A DNA stretch of 48,938 nucleotides from RGIG995 sp045652445 (GTDB lineage: Bacteria; Bacillota; Clostridia; Oscillospirales; UBA644). Below the pieces are notes generated by a model, which was not told the DNA's origin, did no database searches, and saw nothing but the letters and a program-made list of their open reading frames with translations. The stretch is taken from the NCBI GenBank assembly GCA_045652445.1, contig JAZRUJ010000065.1, forward strand, positions 1 through 48,938, written 5' to 3'. A program made the position numbers and the translations under genes. Positions 17,198 through 25,629 of the stretch are shown piece after piece; the first letter of the stretch is position 1, and each line of letters begins with the position of its first letter.

Positions 17198-18428
17198 ATG
17201 CAGTTTTGCGAGTTTTGTACAGTCGAATATAAACGAACGTTCCGATCAGGGGGAACAGCATTCCCACCAACATGGCAAGTTTCATTCCCAATTGATCGGG
17301 AGAGGTGTTCCAAGTTTCTGCCAGGGAAACAACCAAAGGATTGACCGAGGCAAGGTCGGCGACAACCCCTACCAATTGAGGACCAACCGACGCACCTAAA
17401 TCTCCCCCGGCTGCCATCAAAGCGTAGATAAATACACCGCCGGCAGGGAACCGCTCCGATGCCACGATCAAATTTCCCGGCCAAAGCATGGAAACGGCAA
17501 AGCCGGTAAAGGCACAAGAAACAAGCCCAATCAAGGGGAACGGCGAAATGGCGGAAATCAAATAACAAAGAGTGGTAGAAATACAGCAGAATACCAACAC
17601 TTTTTCCAAGTGTTTCCCAAATTTCCCATATAGGGAACGTCCCAAGCCCATGAAGACCGAAAACATGGCGACACCAAACACGTCACCCCATACTTTGGGA
17701 ATTGACAAAGCTTGTTCCAGGTATCCAGAAGACCACTGTGCCATGGAAAGTTCCGATGCGCCGGCTAAAAAGATAGCAAAAACCGAGAACCAAACCCCTT
17801 TGTTTTTGAGAAGATGGAATGCCCCCGATACTTTTTGAGGGGTTTCCATTTCCGGCAAAGTTGCCCCGGAGAAAAGCAAAACGGAAGTTAAAGGAATCAG
17901 AGCAAACAACAAAGGAAGCCATTGCCAATGATTACTGCCAAACAAAAACAGGTAAGCCGTACTGAACAAAACGACCCCGACAACGCCCCATGCGTAGACC
18001 GAGTGAAGTTTACTCATTTCCCGGTCGGGATCTTTCGAGGGCAGGGCGGCGATCGTGGGACTGATCAATACTTCCGTAAGTCCGGACGCGGCGGAAAAGA
18101 TTACCGTCCCCACCGCCAGCCAAAGATAGGCAGATTGCGGGAAAAAGTAGGGAAACAATCCAAAGATCACCATACCCACGATGGAGATTCCGGGAATGGT
18201 GCGGACCAATTTTTGAATATTGAATTTATGGGAAAAGGACGAGAGAATTAAATCGACTGCTAATTGGGTTATAAAATTGATAAAGACCAAAAGCCCCAGC
18301 AAGGTGTAGGAAATCCCATAAAGATTCCGAAAGGTCAAAAACAGCACCGGGGACATGTTGCTCACTGCAGACATGGTGAGGTTGACCGTATAACAGGCTA
18401 ATCTGACTCGTTTTTGATTTTCGTCCAT
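17196..18428 (-). CDS. Major facilitator superfamily transporter
   Basis: A 410-residue MFS-type protein with about twelve hydrophobic segments and no signal peptide. The ATG at 18428 is used because GGAG lies 9 bases upstream; a frame extension to 18455 would run into a hairpin. The cytoplasmic loop GLGRSLYGKFGKHLEK between segments 8 and 9 fits MFS topology. Substrate not recognised; the overall look is of the sugar or drug efflux-type carriers of Clostridia. It is the last gene behind a hairpin after tadA-GNAT, so it may be partly read from that operon. Confidence 0.8.
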   Translation of the reverse strand: MDENQKRVRLACYTVNLTMSAVSNMSPVLFLTFRNLYGISYTLLGLLVFINFITQLAVDLILSSFSHKFNIQKLVRTIPGISIVGMVIFGLFPYFFPQSAYLWLAVGTVIFSAASGLTEVLISPTIAALPSKDPDREMSKLHSVYAWGVVGVVLFSTAYLFLFGSNHWQWLPLLFALIPLTSVLLFSGATLPEMETPQKVSGAFHLLKNKGVWFSVFAIFLAGASELSMAQWSSGYLEQALSIPKVWGDVFGVAMFSVFMGLGRSLYGKFGKHLEKVLVFCCISTTLCYLISAISPFPLIGLVSCAFTGFAVSMLWPGNLIVASERFPAGGVFIYALMAAGGDLGASVGPQLVGVVADLASVNPLVVSLAETWNTSPDQLGMKLAMLVGMLFPLIGTFVYIRLYKTRKTA

Positions 18429-18446
18429 TATTTTTACTCCAGAGAG

Positions 18447-18470
18447 AAAGAGCAACTTTCGTTGCTCTTT
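18447..18470 (-). terminator. GNRA-capped hairpin between tadA-GNAT and the MFS gene
   Basis: Perfect 10-bp stem AAAGAGCAAC / GTTGCTCTTT with a GAAA loop on the minus strand, starting right after the tadA-GNAT stop codon. The trailing T-rich tract is weak (CTCTCT) and the MFS ribosome site follows at once. It could be a weak terminator or a 3'-end stabiliser between the two genes. Confidence 0.55.
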
Positions 18471-19375
18471 TAGTCATTGAAATGATAGATCATATTCCAG
18501 ACGGGAATCCCACGCTCGGCAACTCCGTCGCTTTCGGGAACAAAGCCCACCCGTTGACAAAGGCGGCAAGAAGGAACGTTTTCTTTCCGAACCCGGGCGG
18601 TAACGAAAGAATATCCCTTTTCTTTGGCGATCTTCAGCAAGGCACAAATTGCTTGCGTTCCATAGGTTTTCCCCCGATAATCCGAAAAAATACAAACACC
18701 GGCGGAAACCGTCCCCACATCCTGTTCGGTCATTTGAACGTAGCCTACAACCTGATCTTCCACCGTGATAGCAAAAAATTCGGCATACCGACCTTCAAAA
18801 ATTTTGGTATTCCATTGTTCTACAATATTATATATGCTCTTGTCGGAACGTTTGGAATACAGATACCTCTTCAACACGGGGACGTCATCAAAGGTAAAGG
18901 ATCGAAGAGATATGGATTTTGCTTCCGGCTTTTGGCGAAGAGATTGGAAAAATTGAGAGAGAAGAGAGGAACATTCCTCTTCCAAAATCCCGGAAACAAC
19001 GTTGGGCTGATGATTAAAGGGCAATTTAGTTAAATCGCAAACACTTCCCATACATCCGGCCTTGGAATCCATGGCACCGATATATACGGTTGCGATCCGA
19101 GCGTTGATAATAGCTCCGGCACACATGGGACAGGGTTCTAAGGTAACGTACATTTCACAATCGGAAAGACGCCAATCACCGACTTTTTTACAGGCACGGT
19201 TGAGTGCGACGATCTCTGCATGCAAAAGAGCGTTTTTCCCGGTTTCCCGGCGATTATATCCGGTAGCGATAACTTTTCCCTTTCGGACAATAACCGCACC
19301 GACGGGGACTTCCCCCTGTTCTGCGGCCTTTTTTGCACAGGCGATTGCCCGTGCCATAAACCGTTCCCGGCTCAT
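18470..19375 (-). CDS. tadA: tRNA adenosine deaminase TadA fused to a GNAT acetyltransferase
   Basis: A 301-residue two-domain protein. Residues 1-150 are a full-length TadA, which turns A34 of tRNA-Arg(ACG) to inosine: zinc ligands H52, C82 and C85, catalytic E54 (HAE), and PCPMCAGAI. Residues about 155-301 are a GNAT N-acetyltransferase: SLRSFTFDDVPVLKRYL at the start, motif A VSAGVCIFSDYRGKTYGTQAICALLKIA with the acetyl-CoA loop RGKTYG, and NVPSCRLCQRVGFV. The reading frame is continuous with no stop between the domains. Genuine TadA is usually about 150-170 residues and free-standing. What the GNAT part acetylates is unknown. The start overlaps the DUF1934 gene by 4 bases (ATGA). Confidence 0.88.
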   Translation of the reverse strand: MSRERFMARAIACAKKAAEQGEVPVGAVIVRKGKVIATGYNRRETGKNALLHAEIVALNRACKKVGDWRLSDCEMYVTLEPCPMCAGAIINARIATVYIGAMDSKAGCMGSVCDLTKLPFNHQPNVVSGILEEECSSLLSQFFQSLRQKPEAKSISLRSFTFDDVPVLKRYLYSKRSDKSIYNIVEQWNTKIFEGRYAEFFAITVEDQVVGYVQMTEQDVGTVSAGVCIFSDYRGKTYGTQAICALLKIAKEKGYSFVTARVRKENVPSCRLCQRVGFVPESDGVAERGIPVWNMIYHFND

Positions 19376-19785
19376 TCAGAAATAACCCGGGCTTCCAGGT
19401 GAATATCGGTTTCGCTGGAAAGCATGTGATGAAAAGACATGGTATACTTCAGATCCAACTCTCCCCCGTCTTCGCTCATGGTAGAGGAAATTTCCCGGGT
19501 GTTGATGTGGACGTTGATCATACGGTCGTCAGAAAGACATTCCACGGCGGGTCCTTTACGAAAATCAAACAAGACCGAATCTTCCCCGTTGTCTGCCAAG
19601 AGGCGAACGTGGTTTTTGTCTTTAAAATAAATTTTAACGTGGTCCCCAATTTCGGAGAGAATTTTTTCTCCGTCAAATTCCAGAACGTATTCTTCCTGTT
19701 CCCGACGAATGGTTCCATAGGTGAACAGGTCGGAAAAGTGTTCTCCGTCCCGGCGGGTACCCATACGAATGATAGCAGTTTTCAT
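19372..19785 (-). CDS. DUF1934 (YwiB-like) beta-barrel protein
   Basis: A 137-residue protein of the DUF1934/YwiB type, small calycin-like beta barrels found across Firmicutes near murI or tRNA genes. Alternating hydrophobic strands, a DGGELDLKYTMSFHH segment near the end and the acidic C-terminus fit. No signal peptide or membrane segment. Function unknown. It sits 9 bases after murI and overlaps tadA-GNAT by 4. Confidence 0.7.
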   Translation of the reverse strand: MKTAIIRMGTRRDGEHFSDLFTYGTIRREQEEYVLEFDGEKILSEIGDHVKIYFKDKNHVRLLADNGEDSVLFDFRKGPAVECLSDDRMINVHINTREISSTMSEDGGELDLKYTMSFHHMLSSETDIHLEARVISE

Positions 19786-19794
19786 GAGTTCCTT

Positions 19795-20604
19795 TCAATC
19801 GTCGGTGCGAATGGTGACTTTTTCCACCAATCCATCAATGCTCCGATTCAGGAACATTCCGGCGATGTGCGAAAAATTACTGATTTCGTCGCTGACATAG
19901 TAGCGGCGATTCCCCTCGATCTTCTCAGAAAGTTGATCGTTTTGACGTAAGACTTCCGCCAGTTCCAAGGCGGCTTCTCTGCCGGAATCAATTAAGGTGA
20001 CCCCCTCGCCGAACAAACGGCTCAACACCGGCTTTAACAGAGGATAGTGGGTACAACCGAGAATAACTGTATCCACTCCCGCGTCTTGCAAAGGTTTGAT
20101 ATATTCCCGGGCGGCAAGTTGGGTGATTTCTCCGTCCAAATATCCGTTTTCCACCAAGGGAACGAATAAAGGACAAGCCTTCGCTACCACGGAAATTTCC
20201 GGATTGATGGCGTGAATTGCGGCCTGGTAGGATCCGCTTTTGACCGTGGCACCGGTACCTAAAATACCGATCTTACGGTTTTTGGTTGCTTTGCAGGCTG
20301 CAGCGGCGGTGGGTTCAACAACCCCAACAACGGGGATTTGGGTCATTCCTTGAAGTAAAGGCAACGCAACGGAAGAAACCGTTCCACAGGCAACCAAGAC
20401 CGCTTTCAAATCTTGTTCCAATAAAAAGCGGAGATCCTGGACAGCAAACTGGCAAATGGTATCGCGGGAACGCGTTCCGTAAGGAACCCGTGCGGTGTCG
20501 CCGAAATAAACGATGTTTTCTCCCGGCAAAATCTCCATCAGTTCCCGGACGGCGGTAAGTCCGCCCAAACCGGAATCAAATACACCGATCTTGGATTCAG
20601 ACAT
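19795..20604 (-). CDS. murI: Glutamate racemase
   Basis: MurI supplies D-glutamate for peptidoglycan. The ATG at 20604 is preceded by AAAGGAGGAACCCC and gives 269 residues starting ESKIGVFDSGLGGLTAVREL; the longer open frame upstream belongs to prmC in another frame. Both catalytic cysteines are present: C73 in VACGTVSS (Gly replaces the common Asn) and C184 in LGCTHYPLL. FGDTARVPYGTRS is the substrate loop. Its start overlaps the prmC end by 8 bases. Confidence 0.95.
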   Translation of the reverse strand: MSESKIGVFDSGLGGLTAVRELMEILPGENIVYFGDTARVPYGTRSRDTICQFAVQDLRFLLEQDLKAVLVACGTVSSVALPLLQGMTQIPVVGVVEPTAAAACKATKNRKIGILGTGATVKSGSYQAAIHAINPEISVVAKACPLFVPLVENGYLDGEITQLAAREYIKPLQDAGVDTVILGCTHYPLLKPVLSRLFGEGVTLIDSGREAALELAEVLRQNDQLSEKIEGNRRYYVSDEISNFSHIAGMFLNRSIDGLVEKVTIRTDD

Positions 20605-21442
20605 GGGGTTCCTCCTTTTTCTTTTTTGCACCCACAACCCGTTCGATTCCACCGTAATCCCGAACCCGAATCGGATCGACAAATCCGGAAGAACAAAGAA
20701 GTTGTTCCAAAGCTTCCGCTTGACCAATGCCGCACTCAAACAGCACCGTCCCTCCCGGTTTTAGGCAGGAAGAAAAGCGGGATAAAATCATTCGATAAAA
20801 GTCCAATCCGTCTTCTCCCCCGTCCAAGGCGGTGACCGGTTCTTGCTTGACTTCTTGGGAAAGCGTCTGCAAATCTTCGGTGGGAATATAGGGTGGATTG
20901 GATAAGATCACGTCGTACCGATCGGGCAACGACAGGGTAAAAATATCACCTTGAATCAAGGTTGCCTGAGGATAAACGGCATGGGCATTTGTTTGCAACA
21001 AACCAAAGGCTTCGTCGAACTTTTCTACGAGGGTGACGTCACAGGACGTTTCCGCCCCTACCGTAAGACCGATACAACCGCTTCCGGCACAAAGATCCAA
21101 AACCCGATCTCCCGGTTGAATCCGGGAAAGGGCAGTATCCACGAGGATTTCCGTATCAAACCGGGGAATCAGCACCCCGGGAGCTACGGTAAACCGTCTG
21201 CCGTAAAAATCCGCATTCCCCGTCAAATATTGAAGCGGTTCGCCGGAACAACGCCGGGAAACCAGATGGGAAAGGCGATTGGTTTGATCTTCGGAAAGTG
21301 CGGGAAGATTGCCCGTAAGATACAAAAGCAAAAGGCGGTCGCTGGCAAGATCAATCACCGATTCCGTCAACACAGCCAATTCCCGTCGGGGGTCGTCGCA
21401 GACCGACGACAGGCGGGATTCCAACGCAACCCAAATACTCAT
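20597..21442 (-). CDS. prmC: Peptide chain release factor N5-glutamine methyltransferase
   Basis: PrmC methylates the glutamine of the GGQ motif in release factors. Start at ATG 21442, overlapping the DUF1385 stop by 4 bases (ATGA); 281 residues. Seen: N-terminal helical domain with GEPLQYLTGNADFYGRRFTVAPGVLIPRFDTE, SAM motif VLDLCAGSGCIGLTV, and the substrate motif SNPPYIP. Its usual partner prfA is not adjacent but lies 15 kb away at 36861. Confidence 0.95.
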   Translation of the reverse strand: MSIWVALESRLSSVCDDPRRELAVLTESVIDLASDRLLLLYLTGNLPALSEDQTNRLSHLVSRRCSGEPLQYLTGNADFYGRRFTVAPGVLIPRFDTEILVDTALSRIQPGDRVLDLCAGSGCIGLTVGAETSCDVTLVEKFDEAFGLLQTNAHAVYPQATLIQGDIFTLSLPDRYDVILSNPPYIPTEDLQTLSQEVKQEPVTALDGGEDGLDFYRMILSRFSSCLKPGGTVLFECGIGQAEALEQLLCSSGFVDPIRVRDYGGIERVVGAKKKKEEPHV

Positions 21443-22383
21443 TTCTTTTGAGGGAAGGCAAGGGAATAATCCACTTCGCCGTTTTCGTTCGTCAAAGAGG
21501 CTTTGACAGCCACGATGGCAACTTCGATCTGCCGATCGGTGGGTTCCGCCGTCGTAATCTTCTGCAACCCTTTCCCGGGAGCAGAGACGATCCGCGTAAA
21601 CCAATTATCATGCCGCCCCGTCCATTGTTGAATTTCAAAGGTAAAGCCGGCAATGATGGGAAGACAAGCCATATGAACCAACATACGGGGAAGTCCAACA
21701 AGATTGTCTGGCAAAACAAAGGCGTGAAGCAGGGTAAAGAACAGAATAGAGAACAAAAGAACCAAGAAAATAAAACTGGTTCCGCACCGGGGATGGCACC
21801 GGGGCATACTGCGGATATTTTCCACCGTAAGTTCTTTCCCGGATTCCACCGCAAAGATGGTCTTATGCTCCGCACCGTGATAGCGGTACAGATCCTTGAC
21901 GTCTTTCATCAAAGACGTGGCAAGAATGTAGCAGATAAAAATTGCGATACGGACAATGCCTTCCAGCAAAATCTGTAACGCACGGGCTTCGGGAAACCAG
22001 GTGGTAAACAGTTCTCCCGCCATTTGGGGAAGCCACATAAACAGTCCGACTGCCAAGCCAACCCCAAGGATTACGGAAAGAGCCATAACCAGACCGGAAA
22101 CCCATTTGTTTCCCTTGGTTTCCTCTTCCAAACCTGCAAGCTCTGCAGAACGCATGAGAGCTTTGTAACCAACAATCATACTTTCCACAAAAGCCACACA
22201 CCCCCGGAGTACGGGGATGCGTAAAATCTTATATTTCTCCCGCACGGAAACCGTCGCCATTTGTTCTGTGACGATCTCTCCGTCGGGCTTGCGGACGGCA
22301 AGGACGGAACGGAGCGGGGACTTCATCATAATCCCTTCCATTACTGCCTGTCCGCCCACAGCGGCATAACGACGTTCTGACAT
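21439..22383 (-). CDS. DUF1385 membrane protein (YqhQ-like)
   Basis: A 314-residue DUF1385 protein. The ATG at 22383 lies after the fakA-like gene with a 16-base gap. Seen: the family start YAAVGGQAVMEGIMMKSP, a cytoplasmic stretch, two membrane segments around residues 105-165, then AEHKTIFAVESGKELTVENIRSMPRCHPRCGTSFIFLV with its conserved His and Cys, and further membrane segments. Function unknown; the family is often found before prmC or prfA in Clostridia, as here. Confidence 0.88.
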   Translation of the reverse strand: MSERRYAAVGGQAVMEGIMMKSPLRSVLAVRKPDGEIVTEQMATVSVREKYKILRIPVLRGCVAFVESMIVGYKALMRSAELAGLEEETKGNKWVSGLVMALSVILGVGLAVGLFMWLPQMAGELFTTWFPEARALQILLEGIVRIAIFICYILATSLMKDVKDLYRYHGAEHKTIFAVESGKELTVENIRSMPRCHPRCGTSFIFLVLLFSILFFTLLHAFVLPDNLVGLPRMLVHMACLPIIAGFTFEIQQWTGRHDNWFTRIVSAPGKGLQKITTAEPTDRQIEVAIVAVKASLTNENGEVDYSLAFPQKK

Positions 22384-22399
22384 GGGTATTCCTTTTGCC

Positions 22400-24070
22400 T
22401 TATTCGGCAGAAATAATGAAATAATAGACCGGCTGTCCACCGTTGACCAACATAATGTCAACGTCGGAACCGAGGTTTTCCTGCATAATTGCCTGCATGG
22501 CTTCCGCTTCGGCTTCGGAAACGCCGTCGCCGTAGAACACCGTGACGGAATAGGCTTCTTTCGCCTTAATATCGTCACACAGATTTGCCATACATTCTTC
22601 TCTGGTGTCGGTAACATAACGGACTTTGTTTTCTACCAGACCCAGGATTTGATTTTCTTTGATTTCACGGTTATCAAACGTAGAATCATGAGCGGCAAAG
22701 GTCATGGACAGGGAGGATACCGCAGCCATGGCTTCTTTCATTGCTTCTACGTTTTCTTCTACTTCTCCGTCCGGATTAAATGCCAACATGGCACTAATTC
22801 CCTGGGGCAGAGAAACGGACCGAAGAACTTCCACGTGCTTATCTTCCACCAACAAAGCGGCCTGTGCGGCAACCATGTAGATGTTGCTGTTGTTGGGCAG
22901 AACGATAACGTTTTCCGCAGGAGTCATGCGAATGGCTTTCAACATATCTTCGGTGGAGGGGTTCATGGTCTGTCCACCGATGACCATTTGATCGGCACCA
23001 AGATCCCGGAAGACGGAAACCATACCTTCCCCGGAAGCTACGGCAACAAAGCCGTATTTCTTTTCCGGTTTGGCATCAGTGACTTCTTCGGCTGCATCGG
23101 GGGCTGCAGGAACGTCTTTTGCGGCACCGGAAGAAAGGGCGGAGTGCTGTTCTTTCATATTTTCGATCTTCACGGTTAACAGAGAGCCGAATTTCAACGC
23201 TTCGGACAACACCTTACCGGGATCGGAAGTATGCACGTGCAATTTGATGATATCGGTATCGTCCACAAAGACGGCACTGTCCCCGGCGGAAAGCACGAAC
23301 TTGTGCAGTTTTTCTGCTTTGCCTTCGCCCAGGTACTGTTCGGACTTGCCGACAATACATTCGGTGCAATAGGGGAAAACGATATCTTCGGTGTTAAACT
23401 GTTCAAAGGCGGAAGCAGGTTCTTCCCCTTCCGATTCGTTAACGTCAAGAAGAGCAACGGGCTGACCTTTCAGGTAAGCGACCATCCCTTCAAAAATAAC
23501 CACAAGACCGCGGCCGCCGGCGTCAACCAGACCTGCTTGTTTCAAAACAGGAAGCATTTCGGGGGTCTTGGCAAGGGTATCTTCCGCAACGGAAAGAACG
23601 TAGGGCAAAAATTCTTCTACTCTTCCCTTATATTCGTCAGCCTTTTCCAGGGCTTTTTCCGCAGAAACCCGCATGACGGTAAGAATGGTACCTTCCGTGG
23701 GCTTCATAACCGATTTATATGCGGCATCCACACCACGTTTGAAAGCGGCGGCAAGGTCGGGAGCGTCTACAGTTTCTTTGCCTTTACATTCCTTGGAAAT
23801 ACCGCGGAAGAACAAAGACAGGATAACGCCGGAGTTCCCTCTGGCACCGCGAAGAAGCATATTGGCAACTTTATCGGCGACCTGACTGACGTTTCCGTCA
23901 AAGTTAGGAAGGTCGCTGCGAACCGCACCCATGGTAAGGCTCATATTGATCCCGGTATCTCCGTCGGGAACAGGAAAAACATTCAGACGATTGATATTTT
24001 CCCGTTCGTTGGCTAAATTGTTTGCCCCGGAAATTACCATGTCACGGTAAGATGTTCCGTTCAAAATCAT
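22400..24070 (-). CDS. FakA-like (DAK2 domain) fatty acid kinase catalytic protein
   Basis: A 556-residue protein like FakA/YloV, which phosphorylates fatty acids carried by FakB proteins. The N-terminal DhaL/DAK2 domain (about 1-200) has the Mg/ATP site FPVPDGDTGINMSLT and LLRGARGNSGVILS; a middle domain contains FPYCTECIVGKS and the conserved HVHTSDPGKVL; an EDD-like domain (about 330-556) ends the protein. A low-complexity Ala/Glu stretch (about residues 310-335) links the last two. The gene pairs with an asp23-like gene upstream, the standard yloU-yloV order. No fakB is in the window. Confidence 0.88.
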   Translation of the reverse strand: MILNGTSYRDMVISGANNLANERENINRLNVFPVPDGDTGINMSLTMGAVRSDLPNFDGNVSQVADKVANMLLRGARGNSGVILSLFFRGISKECKGKETVDAPDLAAAFKRGVDAAYKSVMKPTEGTILTVMRVSAEKALEKADEYKGRVEEFLPYVLSVAEDTLAKTPEMLPVLKQAGLVDAGGRGLVVIFEGMVAYLKGQPVALLDVNESEGEEPASAFEQFNTEDIVFPYCTECIVGKSEQYLGEGKAEKLHKFVLSAGDSAVFVDDTDIIKLHVHTSDPGKVLSEALKFGSLLTVKIENMKEQHSALSSGAAKDVPAAPDAAEEVTDAKPEKKYGFVAVASGEGMVSVFRDLGADQMVIGGQTMNPSTEDMLKAIRMTPAENVIVLPNNSNIYMVAAQAALLVEDKHVEVLRSVSLPQGISAMLAFNPDGEVEENVEAMKEAMAAVSSLSMTFAAHDSTFDNREIKENQILGLVENKVRYVTDTREECMANLCDDIKAKEAYSVTVFYGDGVSEAEAEAMQAIMQENLGSDVDIMLVNGGQPVYYFIISAE

Positions 24071-24101
24071 ACTCTTTTATTCCTTTTCGTTGTTTTCAAG
24101 G

Positions 24102-24452
24102 TTACTGCGTGATGACCGAATCTACGAACACGTTCACCTTATCCACGGGAAACCCGATGTAATCCGAAACGGAATAGGTGATCTTGTGAGCGATGCTCTC
24201 GGTAATGGCAGGGATATTGACACCGTACAAAACGGCGATGTGCACATCAATGCAGACCCGGTTGTTTTCACAAGAAACGTGAACGCCCTTGTCTTTCCGG
24301 TCTTTTTTCAAAAACGCCCAAATCTGTTCGGTAACGTTCTTGGCTTTCATTTCTGCAATCCCGAAGCAATCGGACGCAACGATGGAAGCGATTCCGGCGA
24401 TAACGTTATCATCAATGATGATGTTTCCGTGGTCGTTTTTCAATTTCAGCAT
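24102..24452 (-). CDS. Asp23/Gls24-family envelope stress protein (YloU-like)
   Basis: A 116-residue Asp23/Gls24 protein. The ATG at 24452 has GGAGG 7 bases upstream. Seen: NIIIDDNVIAGIASIVASDCFGIAEM, the common start, and CIDVHIAVLYGVNIPAITESIAHKITYSVSDYIGFPVDKVNVFVDSV. The family is linked to alkaline or envelope stress; its exact role is not known. First gene of the minus-strand operon reaching tadA-GNAT. Confidence 0.88.
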   Translation of the reverse strand: MLKLKNDHGNIIIDDNVIAGIASIVASDCFGIAEMKAKNVTEQIWAFLKKDRKDKGVHVSCENNRVCIDVHIAVLYGVNIPAITESIAHKITYSVSDYIGFPVDKVNVFVDSVITQ

Positions 24453-24509
24453 ATCAAACCTCCGTAATAGATCGTCTCGTAAAAGCACAAGACAAGCATT
24501 ATATTATAT

Positions 24510-24538
24510 ATAATACACTATATTCGAAGATTTTACAA
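24510..24538 (-). promoter_or_regulatory. Promoter of the asp23-fakA-prmC-murI-tadA operon
   Basis: Minus strand TTGTAA (24533-24538), 17-base spacer, TATTAT (24510-24515), in an AT-rich stretch 58 bases before the asp23-like ATG. Confidence 0.65.
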
Positions 24539-24594
24539 GTGTTTTTCCCTTTTCGTTACTGAAATGTTCCACTTTTGTACCATTTTTCGGAAAA

Positions 24595-24900
24595 TCAGGA
24601 GAAGAGAAGCACCGCAAGGATCATCAAAATCAGCGGATCATCTTCTTTATTTTCGTTGAACAAAAGAAACAAAATTGCAATTAAAAGCAAATCATCCTCC
24701 TTAATGCGGGAGAAAAATCCGCCCAATCCCCCCGACACCGGAGCCACCGAAGAAGACACCGCTTCCACCGGAGAATCTTCCGCGTGTGCTACGGGCACGG
24801 GATTGCGGAAGGGTGCAGAACGGTGGTAGGCGGCACGGGCTTCCTGTTCGGCTTTTTCCCGGCGAAGGCTGTAGTCGGCTTCGGAAACGGAAGAATACAT
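24595..24900 (-). CDS. Small unknown protein with two short hydrophobic C-terminal segments
   Basis: Not assigned to a family. The ATG at 24900 follows AAAGGAG by 5 bases and gives 101 residues. The N-terminus is helical and charged, the middle is Ala/Ser/Val/Pro-rich, and the C-terminal third has two 10-12 residue hydrophobic stretches (DLLLIAILFLLF and PLILMILAVLLF), each led by acidic residues, and ends at the second one. Similar tails occur in small Clostridial proteins, some spore-associated. Third of three small genes on the minus strand; an intrinsic hairpin lies just before its ribosome site. Confidence 0.7.
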   Translation of the reverse strand: MYSSVSEADYSLRREKAEQEARAAYHRSAPFRNPVPVAHAEDSPVEAVSSSVAPVSGGLGGFFSRIKEDDLLLIAILFLLFNENKEDDPLILMILAVLLFS

Positions 24901-24911
24901 AAAAACTCCTT

Positions 24912-24954
24912 TCAAAAAAAAGAAGACCGTTCAATTTTTAGCCATTGAACGGTC
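24912..24954 (-). terminator. Hairpin terminator inside the small-protein cluster
   Basis: Minus strand GACCGTTCAAT / ATTGAACGGTC (24925-24954, 8-base loop) followed by TTCTTTTTTTT. It directly precedes the ribosome site of the 101-residue protein gene, so part of the transcript should stop here. Confidence 0.75.
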
Positions 24955-24965
24955 CTTATGTTCCA

Positions 24966-25307
24966 TCAGCGTAATGCTGATAACAAATCAATGATGCGGA
25001 TTGCCTTGATGGCGTTGTCAATTTTTCCCGCCCTGGAAGACCTGAGATAGGGGCGAACCGCATTGAGAAGGGTCAAATCTCGGCTATGTGCTCCGCCGGA
25101 AAACCCGGAAAACAGGCTGACGGGATCTACCGTCCCCGCCGTTGGGAGTGCCGGCGTTTCGGGGAAAACAGGATCGCTGGAATCTACGGAATCGGAAGCG
25201 GATGCAGTAGTTCCATTTCCGGAAAGCCCCGCGGCAATTTCCCGAATTTTCTGTGCGGATTCGGGGTTACTTAAAATTTCGGAGATCTTGGAAAACAAAT
25301 CAGCCAT
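24966..25307 (-). CDS. Small unknown helical protein
   Basis: Not recognised. ATG at 25307 with AAGGAG 6 bases upstream; 113 residues. N-terminal amphipathic helix (FSKISEILSNPESAQKIREIAAGL), a Ser/Pro/Thr-rich linker at about 30-70, then HSRDLTLLNAVRPYLRSSRAGKIDNAIKAIRIIDLLSALR, a basic helix at the C-terminus. The phrases NPE...I and L--LRP-L---R-----A----- resemble, from memory, small proteins that travel with the gene just upstream in other Clostridia. It is 18 bases after that gene, so the two are co-transcribed. Confidence 0.7.
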   Translation of the reverse strand: MADLFSKISEILSNPESAQKIREIAAGLSGNGTTASASDSVDSSDPVFPETPALPTAGTVDPVSLFSGFSGGAHSRDLTLLNAVRPYLRSSRAGKIDNAIKAIRIIDLLSALR

Positions 25308-25324
25308 ACCTTGCTCCTTCCCGA

Positions 25325-25585
25325 TCAATCGATCCGATTGAGAAAATCGTGAAGCAAATGTTTCCCATGGGAAGAAGACAACACTCGCTTCAACAGTTCC
25401 GGATCGTTGATCACCCGCATTACGTTTGCCCAATCTTTTTCGTTCATGTTGGCGGTGATTCCTTTCAAGGAATCCTTCTTTCGGGCAAGCCGTTCCAATT
25501 TTGCAGTATCTTCCGCCGAAAGTGCACCCCGGGCGGCGGCAACGGCACGGGAAACGGCGGCATCGTTAGGAAAATCGGACATCAT
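25325..25585 (-). CDS. Small unknown protein
   Basis: Not recognised. ATG at 25585 (a second ATG follows at once at 25582), with AAAGGTG 5 bases upstream; 86 residues. It is soluble, helical and charged: an Ala-rich helix (AVSRAVAAARGALSAED), then KLERLARKKDSLKGITANMNEKDWANVMRVINDPELLKRVLSS and HLLHDFLNRID. The NDPELLKRVL part resembles the NPESAQKI part of the next gene, so the two may share an ancestral helix-hairpin unit. First of the three small genes. Confidence 0.7.
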   Translation of the reverse strand: MMSDFPNDAAVSRAVAAARGALSAEDTAKLERLARKKDSLKGITANMNEKDWANVMRVINDPELLKRVLSSSHGKHLLHDFLNRID

Positions 25586-25615
25586 CGTCACACCTTTCCG
25601 TGTTATTTCATTTTC

Positions 25616-25623
25616 ATTGTATG
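25616..25623 (-). promoter_or_regulatory. Possible sigma-E-type -10 box before the small-protein cluster
   Basis: Minus strand CATACAAT, a full match to the mother-cell sigma-E -10 consensus CATACAHT, 31 bases before the first ATG. The -35 region 13-15 bases upstream is a poor match, so this is only a hint of sporulation control. Confidence 0.35.
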
Positions 25624-25629
25624 AACCCA

